A stretch of 17,599 nt of DNA from Ruminococcaceae bacterium UBA6413. GTDB lineage: Bacteria; Bacillota; Clostridia; Oscillospirales; Ruminococcaceae. The stretch is from the NCBI GenBank assembly GCA_002437415.1, contig DJPL01000055.1, positions 2,013-19,611 of the forward strand, read 5' to 3'. The translations under genes and the position numbers were made by a program. The notes below the pieces were generated by a model. That model did not search any database. It saw only the letters and a list, made by a program, of their open reading frames with translations, and was not told the DNA's origin. Positions 1 to 6,954 of the stretch are shown here, piece by piece; the first letter of the stretch is position 1, and every line of letters starts with the position of its first letter.

Positions 1-50
1 CGGTAACGGAGGTCACACAACCCGCCAACCCTCAGAACGGCGAATTTACA

Positions 51-82
51 GTGGCTTTCAGCCACAAGCGGCACATTGCCGC
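51..82 (-). other. Two small hairpins just downstream of upp
   Basis: Two adjacent inverted repeats follow the upp stop codon on the minus strand: GCGGCA/TGCCGC (68-73 with 77-82) and GTGGC/GCCAC (51-55 with 61-65). Neither is followed by a T-run, so they are not a convincing intrinsic terminator. They could stabilise the 3' end of the operon transcript or belong to the intergenic region before a gene outside the window. No coding sequence is evident in positions 1-89. Confidence 0.3.
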
Positions 83-89
83 CGCCCGC

Positions 90-734
90 TTACTTAGTAC
101 CAAACAGTCTGTCGCCCGCGTCACCTACACCGGGAGTGATGTAAAGATCCTCATTAAGACCGTTATCAAGCGCGCCGCAGTAGATCTCAATATCGGGAAA
201 AGCCTTCTGTATAGCGGCGATACCCTCGGGAGCGGCGATAATGCACATAAACTTGATAGAACGCGCACCTGCTTCCTTTACCTTCTGTATAGCGTGTACT
301 GCCGATGTACCTGTAGCAAGCATAATATCCGTAATGATTACGTCACGTTCGTCAATATCGAACGGGAGCTTGCAGTAATACTCATTTGCAACCGCATTAT
401 TAGCGTCCTTCTTACCGCGGAAAATACCGATATGACCGATCTTAGCGGCAGGGACAAGCTTCACAACGCCCTCTATCATACCAAGACCCGCACGGAGAAT
501 AGGCACAAACGCAAGCTTTCTGCCCGAGATAACATTCGACTCTGCAATAGCTACAGGTGTCTGTATCTGCACCTTTTTAAGGGGCAGATCTCTTGTTGCC
601 TCATAGCACATAAGCATTGAAATTTCGCTTACAAGCTCTCTGAATTCCTTAGCGCCCGTGTTCTTATCTCTTAAAAGAGATACCTTGTGCTGTACCAGAG
701 GGTGGTCACAGATGTGGAGTTTTTCGTTTGCCAT
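90..734 (-). CDS. upp: Uracil phosphoribosyltransferase
   Basis: Salvages uracil by condensing it with PRPP to give UMP and pyrophosphate in the cytoplasm. The 214 residues match the usual length (about 208-210). Family motifs are present in order: PILRAGLGM (about 78-86), the PRPP-binding loop TDIMLATGTSA (about 135-145, a slight variant of the usual DPMLATGGS), and the C-terminal uracil-binding end GVGDAGDRLFGTK. The ATG at 734 is preceded by AGGGAG about 12 bases upstream. It is the last visible gene of the fhs-tsaE-tsaB-rpiB-upp set, separated from rpiB by 92 bases. That gap holds inverted repeats overlapping its ribosome site (see 750-811), so its translation may be controlled separately from the operon. 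Assignment is secure. Confidence 0.96.
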   Translation of the reverse strand: MANEKLHICDHPLVQHKVSLLRDKNTGAKEFRELVSEISMLMCYEATRDLPLKKVQIQTPVAIAESNVISGRKLAFVPILRAGLGMIEGVVKLVPAAKIGHIGIFRGKKDANNAVANEYYCKLPFDIDERDVIITDIMLATGTSAVHAIQKVKEAGARSIKFMCIIAAPEGIAAIQKAFPDIEIYCGALDNGLNEDLYITPGVGDAGDRLFGTK

Positions 735-749
735 AACATACTCTTTTCT

Positions 750-811
750 CCCTATGGGTAAATGGATTTTTATTTTGTTAGTCCTGCCGTGATTTTCATA
801 GGGAAAAATCC
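750..811 (-). promoter_or_regulatory. Interleaved inverted repeats in the upp leader
   Basis: Read on the minus strand, the rpiB-upp gap contains, in order, GGATTTTT (811-804), CCCTATG (803-797), AAAAATCC (771-764) and CATAGGG (756-750). The first pairs perfectly with the third (8 bp) and the second with the fourth (7 bp). The arms are interleaved, so the two stems are either alternatives or a pseudoknot. The last arm contains the AGGG of the upp Shine-Dalgarno, so the second stem would hide the ribosome site. This suggests a translational switch, but function is inferred and no known riboswitch class was recognised. Confidence 0.45.
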
Positions 812-826
812 GCAGTTTTTAAATAC

Positions 827-1261
827 TTACTTATTCTCAAGCGCCATCATCTTGTCAACTCTTGCGGCGTGTCTTCCGCCCTCAAACTCTGTTGACAGGA
901 ACACTCTTACTATCTCCTCGGCTGTACCCGGTCCGATTACTCTGCCGCCCATGCACAGAACATTAGCGTCATTGTGTAGACGCGTATACTTCGCCGTATA
1001 ATAATCCTGGCATAAAGCCGCACGGATACCCTTTATCTTGTTTGCCGATATGCTGATACCTATTCCCGTACCGCATATAAGAATGCCCTTGTCGCATTCT
1101 CCGCTTGTGATCTTCGCGCAGGTCTTTTCCGCAATGTCGGGATAATCCGCTCTCTCGCCGTCACAGCCGCAGTCGATATACTCAACCTTAAGCTCGTCAA
1201 GGAACTTCTTTACCTCGTACTTTAACGCGTATCCTGCATGGTCGCTACCTATTGCCAGCAT
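827..1261 (-). CDS. rpiB: Ribose-5-phosphate isomerase B
   Basis: Interconverts ribose 5-phosphate and ribulose 5-phosphate in the non-oxidative pentose phosphate pathway. The RpiB/LacAB family is unrelated in sequence to RpiA. At 144 residues it has the typical length. Visible motifs are IGSDHAG (4-10), the active-site loop CGTGIGISISANK starting at Cys63, and HNDANVLCMGGRVIG (from about His96). It starts at ATG 1261, only two bases after the tsaB stop, with a GGAAAGAG-type ribosome site inside tsaB, so translation is probably coupled. Its product feeds PRPP synthesis, the co-substrate of the downstream upp enzyme, which makes the pairing metabolically sensible. A LacA/B-type hexose isomerase role is possible but there is no lactose or allose context. 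Confidence 0.93.
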   Translation of the reverse strand: MLAIGSDHAGYALKYEVKKFLDELKVEYIDCGCDGERADYPDIAEKTCAKITSGECDKGILICGTGIGISISANKIKGIRAALCQDYYTAKYTRLHNDANVLCMGGRVIGPGTAEEIVRVFLSTEFEGGRHAARVDKMMALENK

Positions 1262-1263
1262 TT

Positions 1264-1980
1264 TTACTCTTTCCTTTCTTTATATGCGTCAGCATTCTTT
1301 GCCATAAGCTCGCGTTGAGCCTGCGGCAGCTTAAGATACATCGGCATAAGCTGTTCGGGTGATAACCGCGGCGCATTTACAGCCGCAAGGCACACTCCGT
1401 AGCCCGTCTGATATCTTAACGGATCGGGGGCGAGCTTTACATTTTCCATTCCCTCGTTATCCATTGCTTTTTTCATTATGACCGCACCGTCACCGACAAG
1501 CATTATATCGTCGTATTCCGACAGCATTCTTGCCGCTTCGTCCGTCTTAAGGCACTCTTCCTCTGTCAGCCTTTCGACCTTGCCGTCCTCAATGCGGAAC
1601 AGTGCAATATATACCTGGTTGCACCTTGCGTCTATTGCGGCACACACAACGCAATCATAAGCGGTAACATTATACGCCATGGCTTCAAGCGTTGAAACCG
1701 CCGCACACGGCTTTGATGTAGCAAAGGCAAGTCCCTTTACCGCCGATATGCCTATACGCAGTCCGGTAAAAGATCCCGGACCGTTCGCCACCGCGAAAAG
1801 CCCTATATCCTCTGTAGAAAGCTCCGCGTTTCTGATAAGATCCCTTACAACAGGCATCAGCGTAACGCTGTGCGTAAGCTTATTGTTTATCACCGTACTG
1901 CCGAGAATTTGCTGTTTTTCCGTATCGTACACGGCGGCACAGCAAGGAGCGGCGGCGGTGTCGATACCGAGTATCAGCAT
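1264..1980 (-). CDS. tsaB: tRNA t6A biosynthesis protein TsaB
   Basis: TsaB is the inactive ASKHA-fold partner that binds TsaD (and TsaE) to transfer threonylcarbamoyl to A37 of ANN-decoding tRNAs. The 238 residues are typical. The N-terminal GIDTA strand (about 5-9), NNKLTHS (about 32-38) and the hallmark GPGSFTGLRIG (67-77) identify it. The ATG at 1980 overlaps the 3' end of tsaE by seven bases and has GGAGGAA upstream, so the two are translationally coupled. The tsaE-tsaB order is common in Firmicutes, but the usual following rimI and tsaD are absent here and rpiB comes next, so TsaD must be encoded elsewhere. Confidence 0.95.
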   Translation of the reverse strand: MLILGIDTAAAPCCAAVYDTEKQQILGSTVINNKLTHSVTLMPVVRDLIRNAELSTEDIGLFAVANGPGSFTGLRIGISAVKGLAFATSKPCAAVSTLEAMAYNVTAYDCVVCAAIDARCNQVYIALFRIEDGKVERLTEEECLKTDEAARMLSEYDDIMLVGDGAVIMKKAMDNEGMENVKLAPDPLRYQTGYGVCLAAVNAPRLSPEQLMPMYLKLPQAQRELMAKNADAYKERKE

Positions 1981-2408
1981 AGTTCCTCCTGCGGGATATA
2001 TTCTATTATTCTTGAATTATCCCCTGTCTTGGTGATATTCACACCGCACCTGCCGTCAAGATACGAGGCAAGCTCGGGTATGTTCTCGCTCCACTCTATA
2101 CACATTATTCCGCCCCTGTCGAGGTAGTCGAAAAATCCGATAGCGTACAGATCGTCGAGCGTATTTATTCTGAAAAGGTCAAAGTGGAAGATCGGCACGT
2201 CCCCCTCATATTCATTTACAAGAGCGAATGTCGGACTTGTAACATCGTCCGTACTGCCGAAATATTCCGCTATGCCTTTCGTAAGATGCGTCTTTCCCGC
2301 GCCCATCTCTCCGGTATACAGCACGCAGTCGCCCGCTTTTAAGTATGCGGCTATCTTTTTGCCGATCTCAACCGTTTCCTCGGGCGAGTTTGAAATAAAC
2401 CGTTCCAT
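1974..2408 (-). CDS. tsaE: tRNA t6A biosynthesis ATPase TsaE
   Basis: P-loop ATPase that resets the TsaB-TsaD complex during t6A synthesis. The 144-residue protein shows the Walker A motif GEMGAGKT (33-40), followed by the family stretch DDVTSPTFALVNEY, then FHFDLFRI and the C-terminal CIEWSENI. Its ATG (2406-2408) shares one base with the TGA of fhs (TGATG), and it overlaps tsaB by seven bases at its other end. This places it as the middle link of a tightly coupled operon. Length and motifs are fully typical, and nothing suggests degeneration. Confidence 0.95.
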   Translation of the reverse strand: MERFISNSPEETVEIGKKIAAYLKAGDCVLYTGEMGAGKTHLTKGIAEYFGSTDDVTSPTFALVNEYEGDVPIFHFDLFRINTLDDLYAIGFFDYLDRGGIMCIEWSENIPELASYLDGRCGVNITKTGDNSRIIEYIPQEELC

Positions 2409-4084
2409 CAGAACAGACCGCTTATCTCGCCGTCCGCGCTGACATCTATCTTGTTAGCCGCGGGCACCTTAGGCAGTCCCGGCATTGTCATAATGTCGCC
2501 CGTAAGTGCAACCACAAATCCCGCGCCCGCCGACAGCTTAACATCACGGACTGTTATAGTAAAGCCCTTCGGACAACCGAGCTTTGTCGGGTCGTCGGAT
2601 AAGGAATACTGCGTTTTCGCAACGCAAACAGGGAGCTTGTCAAAGCCGATAGCTTCGATCTCCTTGATCGCCTTTTCCGCACCCGTTGTGTAATTAACAC
2701 CGTCTGCACGGTAGATCTCCTTTGCGATTATATCAAGCTTTTCCTTGATAGAAAGCTTCTCGTCATATATAGGAGCAAAGCTTGTCTTGCCCTCATTTTC
2801 GTTTATCGTATCTATAACGGCGTTCGCAAGCTCAATGCCGCCCTCGCCGCCTTTTAAGAACACATCGGAGAACGCGACCCTCGCGCCCATCTTCTCGCAG
2901 TATTCACGGACAATGGCGATCTCTGCGTCTGTATCCGTATAGAAGTGGTTTATCGCAACTACAGCGGGTACGCCGTACTTACGCATATTCTCGATATGCG
3001 CCCCGAGGTTCACGATACCCTTTTTAAGCGCCTCTGTATTTTCCGCCGTAAGCTCCGTCTTGGGAACACCGCCGTTATATTTCAGCGCACGGATAGTAGC
3101 AACAATTACCGTACACGAGGGCTTCAGACCCGCATAGCGGCACTTGATATCAAAGAACTTCTCCGCGCCGAGGTCACTGCCGAAGCCTGCCTCCGTTATG
3201 GCGTACTCGCCGAGCTTCATCGCAAGCTTGGTAGCTCTTACGCTGTTACAGCCGTGAGCAATATTCGCAAACGGTCCGCCGTGGATTATAGCGGGCGTAT
3301 TTTCGAGCGTCTGTACAAGGTTCGGGTTGATAGCGTCCTTTAACAGCGCCGTCATTGCGCCTACCGCCTCAACGTCAGAAGCGTAAACGGGCTTGCCGTC
3401 ATAAGTATAAGCAACGAGTATCCGTCCGAGTCTTTCCTTTAAATCAACCAAATCGTCCGCAAGACACAGTATAGCCATTATCTCGCTTGCAACGGTTATC
3501 TGGAAGTGATCCTCCCTCGGAACGCCGTTCACCTTGCCGCCAAGACCGATAATGCAGTTTCTGAGCGCTCTGTCGTTCATATCAAGGCAGCGCTTTATCT
3601 GTATACGTCTGGGGTCTATACCGAGTATATTACCCTGCTGAATATGGTTGTCGATAAGCGCACACAGCAGGTTGTTAGCTGATGTAATAGCATGCATATC
3701 GCCCGTGAAGTGAAGATTGATATCCTCCATAGGCACTACCTGCGCATATCCGCCGCCTGCCGCGCCGCCCTTGATACCGAATACCGGGCCGAGTGACGGT
3801 TCACGCAGTGCGAGCACAGCCTTCTTACCGATCTTGTACATACCCTCTGCAAGACCTACCGATGTAGTGGTCTTACCCTCGCCCGCGGGGGTGGGGTTTA
3901 TTGCCGTAACAAGTATCAGCTTGCCGTCCTCTTTGCTTTCAAGGCGATCTATACATTCCTGAGAGATCTTCGCCTTGTAGTGACCGTAAGGGATAAGCTC
4001 GTCCTCGTCAATACCGAGATCCTTTGCTATATCCTTGATTTTTAACATTTTTGCATTCTGAGCAATTTCAATATCGCTAAGCAT
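2408..4084 (-). CDS. fhs: Formate-tetrahydrofolate ligase
   Basis: Catalyses ATP-dependent formation of 10-formyltetrahydrofolate from formate and THF. It supplies one-carbon units for purines and, in acetogenic Clostridia, the methyl branch of the Wood-Ljungdahl pathway. The 558 residues match the family. The nucleotide-binding loop TPAGEGKTT (about 65-73) and the signature REPSLGPVFGIKGGAAGGG (about 94-112) are intact, followed by PMEDINLHFTGD. The ATG at 4084 is preceded by AGAGG. It heads the operon, with a sigma-A promoter at 4156-4184 and a leader of about 70 bases carrying a small TGTCTT/AAGACA hairpin (4133-4148). Leading a t6A operon with fhs is unusual, but the protein itself is ordinary. 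Confidence 0.97.
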   Translation of the reverse strand: MLSDIEIAQNAKMLKIKDIAKDLGIDEDELIPYGHYKAKISQECIDRLESKEDGKLILVTAINPTPAGEGKTTTSVGLAEGMYKIGKKAVLALREPSLGPVFGIKGGAAGGGYAQVVPMEDINLHFTGDMHAITSANNLLCALIDNHIQQGNILGIDPRRIQIKRCLDMNDRALRNCIIGLGGKVNGVPREDHFQITVASEIMAILCLADDLVDLKERLGRILVAYTYDGKPVYASDVEAVGAMTALLKDAINPNLVQTLENTPAIIHGGPFANIAHGCNSVRATKLAMKLGEYAITEAGFGSDLGAEKFFDIKCRYAGLKPSCTVIVATIRALKYNGGVPKTELTAENTEALKKGIVNLGAHIENMRKYGVPAVVAINHFYTDTDAEIAIVREYCEKMGARVAFSDVFLKGGEGGIELANAVIDTINENEGKTSFAPIYDEKLSIKEKLDIIAKEIYRADGVNYTTGAEKAIKEIEAIGFDKLPVCVAKTQYSLSDDPTKLGCPKGFTITVRDVKLSAGAGFVVALTGDIMTMPGLPKVPAANKIDVSADGEISGLF

Positions 4085-4155
4085 TTGATTTTACCTCTTT
4101 TGGCGGTTTCCCGCATGAATTATAACCTCTTGTGTCTTAATAAAGACATAATTTA

Positions 4156-4184
4156 AGTATATCACAGTGACGGGTGAATTTCAA
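4156..4184 (-). promoter_or_regulatory. Sigma-A promoter of the fhs operon
   Basis: On the minus strand TTGAAA (4184-4179) and TATACT (4161-4156) are separated by exactly 17 bases. They lie about 70 bases upstream of the fhs start, directly after the parC-like gene ends. No clear intrinsic terminator separates the two operons, so some read-through from the topoisomerase genes is possible. Confidence 0.75.
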
Positions 4185-4216
4185 GGTTTAAAGGATATTT
4201 TAAACGGTCTGCCCTC

Positions 4217-6448
4217 TTACACAAACTTAAGCTGATCTATATCCTCGTCATACAGCGTTCCCGCAACAGGCACAGTCTTTGTCCTGTAGCTGTCGGCGTC
4301 CTTTATCATTCCGTCCTCATACTTAACGGCGGATTTAAGCTTTGCCTTGGTAAGGCGCATTACCTGTACGCCCTGCGTATCTCTTGCCGCTTTCGGCAGG
4401 ATAAGCACGGTGTTGAATATCATCACCTTGCCCGCGTCGGAGCTCAGCATAAATTCGCAATCGCCGTCCACAAGCGTCATTGATATCAGCGGCGAGCCGT
4501 CATTATACGCATTTGCAAGCTTCTTACGCCTTGTCTTGGTTTCAAACGATGCCATAGGCACCTTAGCGCATTTGCCGTTTTCAAAGAACATCACAAGCGT
4601 GCCGCTGTAGTCCTCCGCCGCTATCATCTTGATTATCCTCTCATCGGGGTCAAGTTCCAGCTTTACAGGCAGATAGTCGCCCATCGTGCTTGCCTTGCCG
4701 TCGTCAAAGTCGCAGGCTCTCGCCTTATATACCTGATATTTATCGGTGAAGAACAAAAGCTCCGCGCGGTTCGTGCCCTCGTATGTCACGATTATCTCAT
4801 CGCTTTCCTTAAGCTTCTGTTCGCCGCTCATTCTCAGCGACTGCGGAGTGATTTTCTTGAAATATCCCTCTCTGGTGAAGAACAGATTTACGGGATAATC
4901 GGGTATCTCTTCCGCTACCTCGTTTTCCTCTTCCTCCGCACCGTAGATGAACATCGTCTTTCTGGGCTTGCCGTATTTCTTTGCTATCTCGCCGAGCTCG
5001 GTAATTATTATCTGCTTTACTCTGCGCTCGGAAGAAAGAATATCCTCCATATCGGCTATCTCTTCCTTAAGGCTGTCTATTTCCTCGATACGCTTTAATA
5101 TATAGCCCTTGTTGATATTTCTGAGCTTTATATCCGCAACATATTCCGCCTGAGTTTCGTCTATACCGAAGCCTATCATAAGGTTCGGTACGACCTCCGC
5201 GTCGTCCTCTGTTTCTCGTATGATCTTTATAGCCTTGTCAATATCGAGCAGTATCTTCTTAAGACCTGTCAGCAGGTGGAGCTTTTCCTTCTTTCTTGCA
5301 AGCTCGAACTTCGTCTTTCTCTTAACGCAGGTAATTCTGAAATCAGTCCACTGTTCAAGTATCTCGGCAATACCCATTACCTTAGGCATACCGCCGACAA
5401 GTATATTGAAGTTGCAGGAGAAAACGTCCTGCAAGGGCGTAATTCTGAACAGCTTTTTCATAACCGCTTCGCTGTCCTGACCGCGCTTTAAGTCGATAGT
5501 TATCTTAAGACCCGATAAGTCCGATTCGTCACGCACGTCTGAAATTTCCTTCAGCTTGCCGAGCTTTACCTGCTCTACTATCTTGTCAATGATTGCTTCA
5601 ATAGTCGTGGTGGGCGGAATTTCGGTCACTTCTATGCAGTTTGCCGCTTTGTCATAGATATACTTACTGCGCACCTTGACGCTTCCGCGACCGGTAGCAT
5701 ATATGCGGCGCAGTTCGTTCTCGTCCTGTAATATAAATCCGCCGCCGGGAAAGTCCGGACCTTTAAGGGTGGATATAATATCGTGTTCGGGATTTTTCAT
5801 CAGCGCGGCGGCAGTTTCGCACACCTCCGACAGGTTGAACGAACAGATATTGCTCGCCATTGAAACGGCGATACCGACATTGTTGTTTACCAGTACCGCG
5901 GGAAATCTTGTAGGTAGCAGTACAGGCTCGGTCATCGAGTTATCATAATTCGGCACAAAGTCGACTATATCACGGTCGATATCCGCGAATATCTCCGCGC
6001 AGATAGGGTCAAGCTTTGCCTCTGTATATCGTGATGCCGCAAACGACATATCCCTTGAATACGCCTTACCGAAATTACCCTTGCTGTCAACATACGGGTG
6101 TAAAAGTGCCTCATTACCGCGCGCAAGTCTTACCATCGTTTCGTATATCGCCATATCGCCGTGAGGGTTTAATTTCATCGTCTGTCCGACAATGTTAGCG
6201 GACTTTGTTCTCGCACCCGTCAGCAGTCCCATTTTATACATAGTATAAAGCAGTTTTCTGTGGGACGGCTTGAAGCCGTCAATTTCCGGGAGTGCACGCG
6301 AAACAATGACGCTCATCGCATACGGCATATAGTTTTCTGTCAGCGTATCGGTTATCGGCTGATTTTCGACAATGCCTGCGCCCTCAATATAAGCGTTTTT
6401 ATTGGGAGCGACTTTCTTCTCGCTCTTTTCGTTTTTTCCTTTTCTCAA
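4217..6448 (-). CDS. parC: Topoisomerase IV-like (type IIA) subunit A
   Basis: DNA breakage-reunion subunit of a type IIA topoisomerase, acting with the ATPase subunit encoded at 6955-8958. Of the 743 residues, the winged-helix region has the catalytic Arg140-Tyr141 in AASRYTEAKLDP. The C-terminal half carries weak beta-pinwheel-type repeats such as GVQVMRLTKAK. No gyrase QRRGGKG-type box is visible, which favours topoisomerase IV over gyrase. In the quinolone-determining helix, HGDMAIYE puts Met99 where gyrases and ParC usually have Ser. The start is a TTG at 6446-6448 with AGAGG eight bases upstream; the nearby ATG is out of frame. It lies 30 bases after the HD-domain gene. Divergent Clostridial A subunits of this kind exist beside a separate gyrase, so calling it ParC is an inference. 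Confidence 0.88.
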   Translation of the reverse strand: MRKGKNEKSEKKVAPNKNAYIEGAGIVENQPITDTLTENYMPYAMSVIVSRALPEIDGFKPSHRKLLYTMYKMGLLTGARTKSANIVGQTMKLNPHGDMAIYETMVRLARGNEALLHPYVDSKGNFGKAYSRDMSFAASRYTEAKLDPICAEIFADIDRDIVDFVPNYDNSMTEPVLLPTRFPAVLVNNNVGIAVSMASNICSFNLSEVCETAAALMKNPEHDIISTLKGPDFPGGGFILQDENELRRIYATGRGSVKVRSKYIYDKAANCIEVTEIPPTTTIEAIIDKIVEQVKLGKLKEISDVRDESDLSGLKITIDLKRGQDSEAVMKKLFRITPLQDVFSCNFNILVGGMPKVMGIAEILEQWTDFRITCVKRKTKFELARKKEKLHLLTGLKKILLDIDKAIKIIRETEDDAEVVPNLMIGFGIDETQAEYVADIKLRNINKGYILKRIEEIDSLKEEIADMEDILSSERRVKQIIITELGEIAKKYGKPRKTMFIYGAEEEENEVAEEIPDYPVNLFFTREGYFKKITPQSLRMSGEQKLKESDEIIVTYEGTNRAELLFFTDKYQVYKARACDFDDGKASTMGDYLPVKLELDPDERIIKMIAAEDYSGTLVMFFENGKCAKVPMASFETKTRRKKLANAYNDGSPLISMTLVDGDCEFMLSSDAGKVMIFNTVLILPKAARDTQGVQVMRLTKAKLKSAVKYEDGMIKDADSYRTKTVPVAGTLYDEDIDQLKFV

Positions 6449-6478
6449 AATCCATACCTCTTTTTAGCCTGATTTATA

Positions 6479-6943
6479 TCAGAGTGAAAACTCTTTTTTC
6501 AGCTTCTCAAAGCGTTTTTCATATTTATCCCTTATCGGGAGCGTTGTATTCTGCAAAACGTGCTGTAAAATATCCGCGTCTTTCAGCACCTCGTCAAGCG
6601 GCAGTCCTACATTTTCCTTGTCGCTGTGATTTGCGATAGCTCTTGTTATGTTGCCGATCTCGCACACGCTGAAAAGTCCTGTCTTTGCGAGTATCGGCAT
6701 TACCGCGTCCGCTCCGTCCTTTGCGTGATTTTCATCAACGCCTGTCTGCAATTTACAGTAGTCGTGGAGCAGTCCGCATATCTGTGCAAGCTCCGCATTA
6801 ACCCCCCTGCGCAGTGCGATAAGTCCCGCCGTCTGCGCCGTACCGAAAAGATGGACATACGCTTTCTGCCGTCTTTCCTCGGGGAGTGACGCTATCATCT
6901 CCGACACGACCGCCGATATTACTTCGATCCTGTTGATTTCCAT
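6479..6943 (-). CDS. HD-domain phosphohydrolase, YqeK-like
   Basis: A 154-residue HD-superfamily protein. The predicted metal ligands are visible: His31 (YVHLFG), the His60-Asp61 pair (GLLHDYCK), His106 (ANHSD) and Asp124 (KDADILQHV). The spacing and the GLLHD.CK motif resemble YqeK-type proteins, which hydrolyse diadenosine tetraphosphate, but the similarity is only partial and the substrate is uncertain. It sits between the two topoisomerase genes: ATG 6943 follows the parE stop by 11 bases with a perfect GGAGG, and parC begins 30 bases after it. Co-transcription is therefore likely. Whether it has any role in topology or nucleotide-stress signalling cannot be told from sequence. Confidence 0.75.
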   Translation of the reverse strand: MEINRIEVISAVVSEMIASLPEERRQKAYVHLFGTAQTAGLIALRRGVNAELAQICGLLHDYCKLQTGVDENHAKDGADAVMPILAKTGLFSVCEIGNITRAIANHSDKENVGLPLDEVLKDADILQHVLQNTTLPIRDKYEKRFEKLKKEFSL

Positions 6944-6954
6944 ATATCCTCCGT

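Noticed and set aside
51..620. 189-codon plus-strand frame opposite upp
   Set aside because: It is antisense to the well-supported upp gene and shows no family features.
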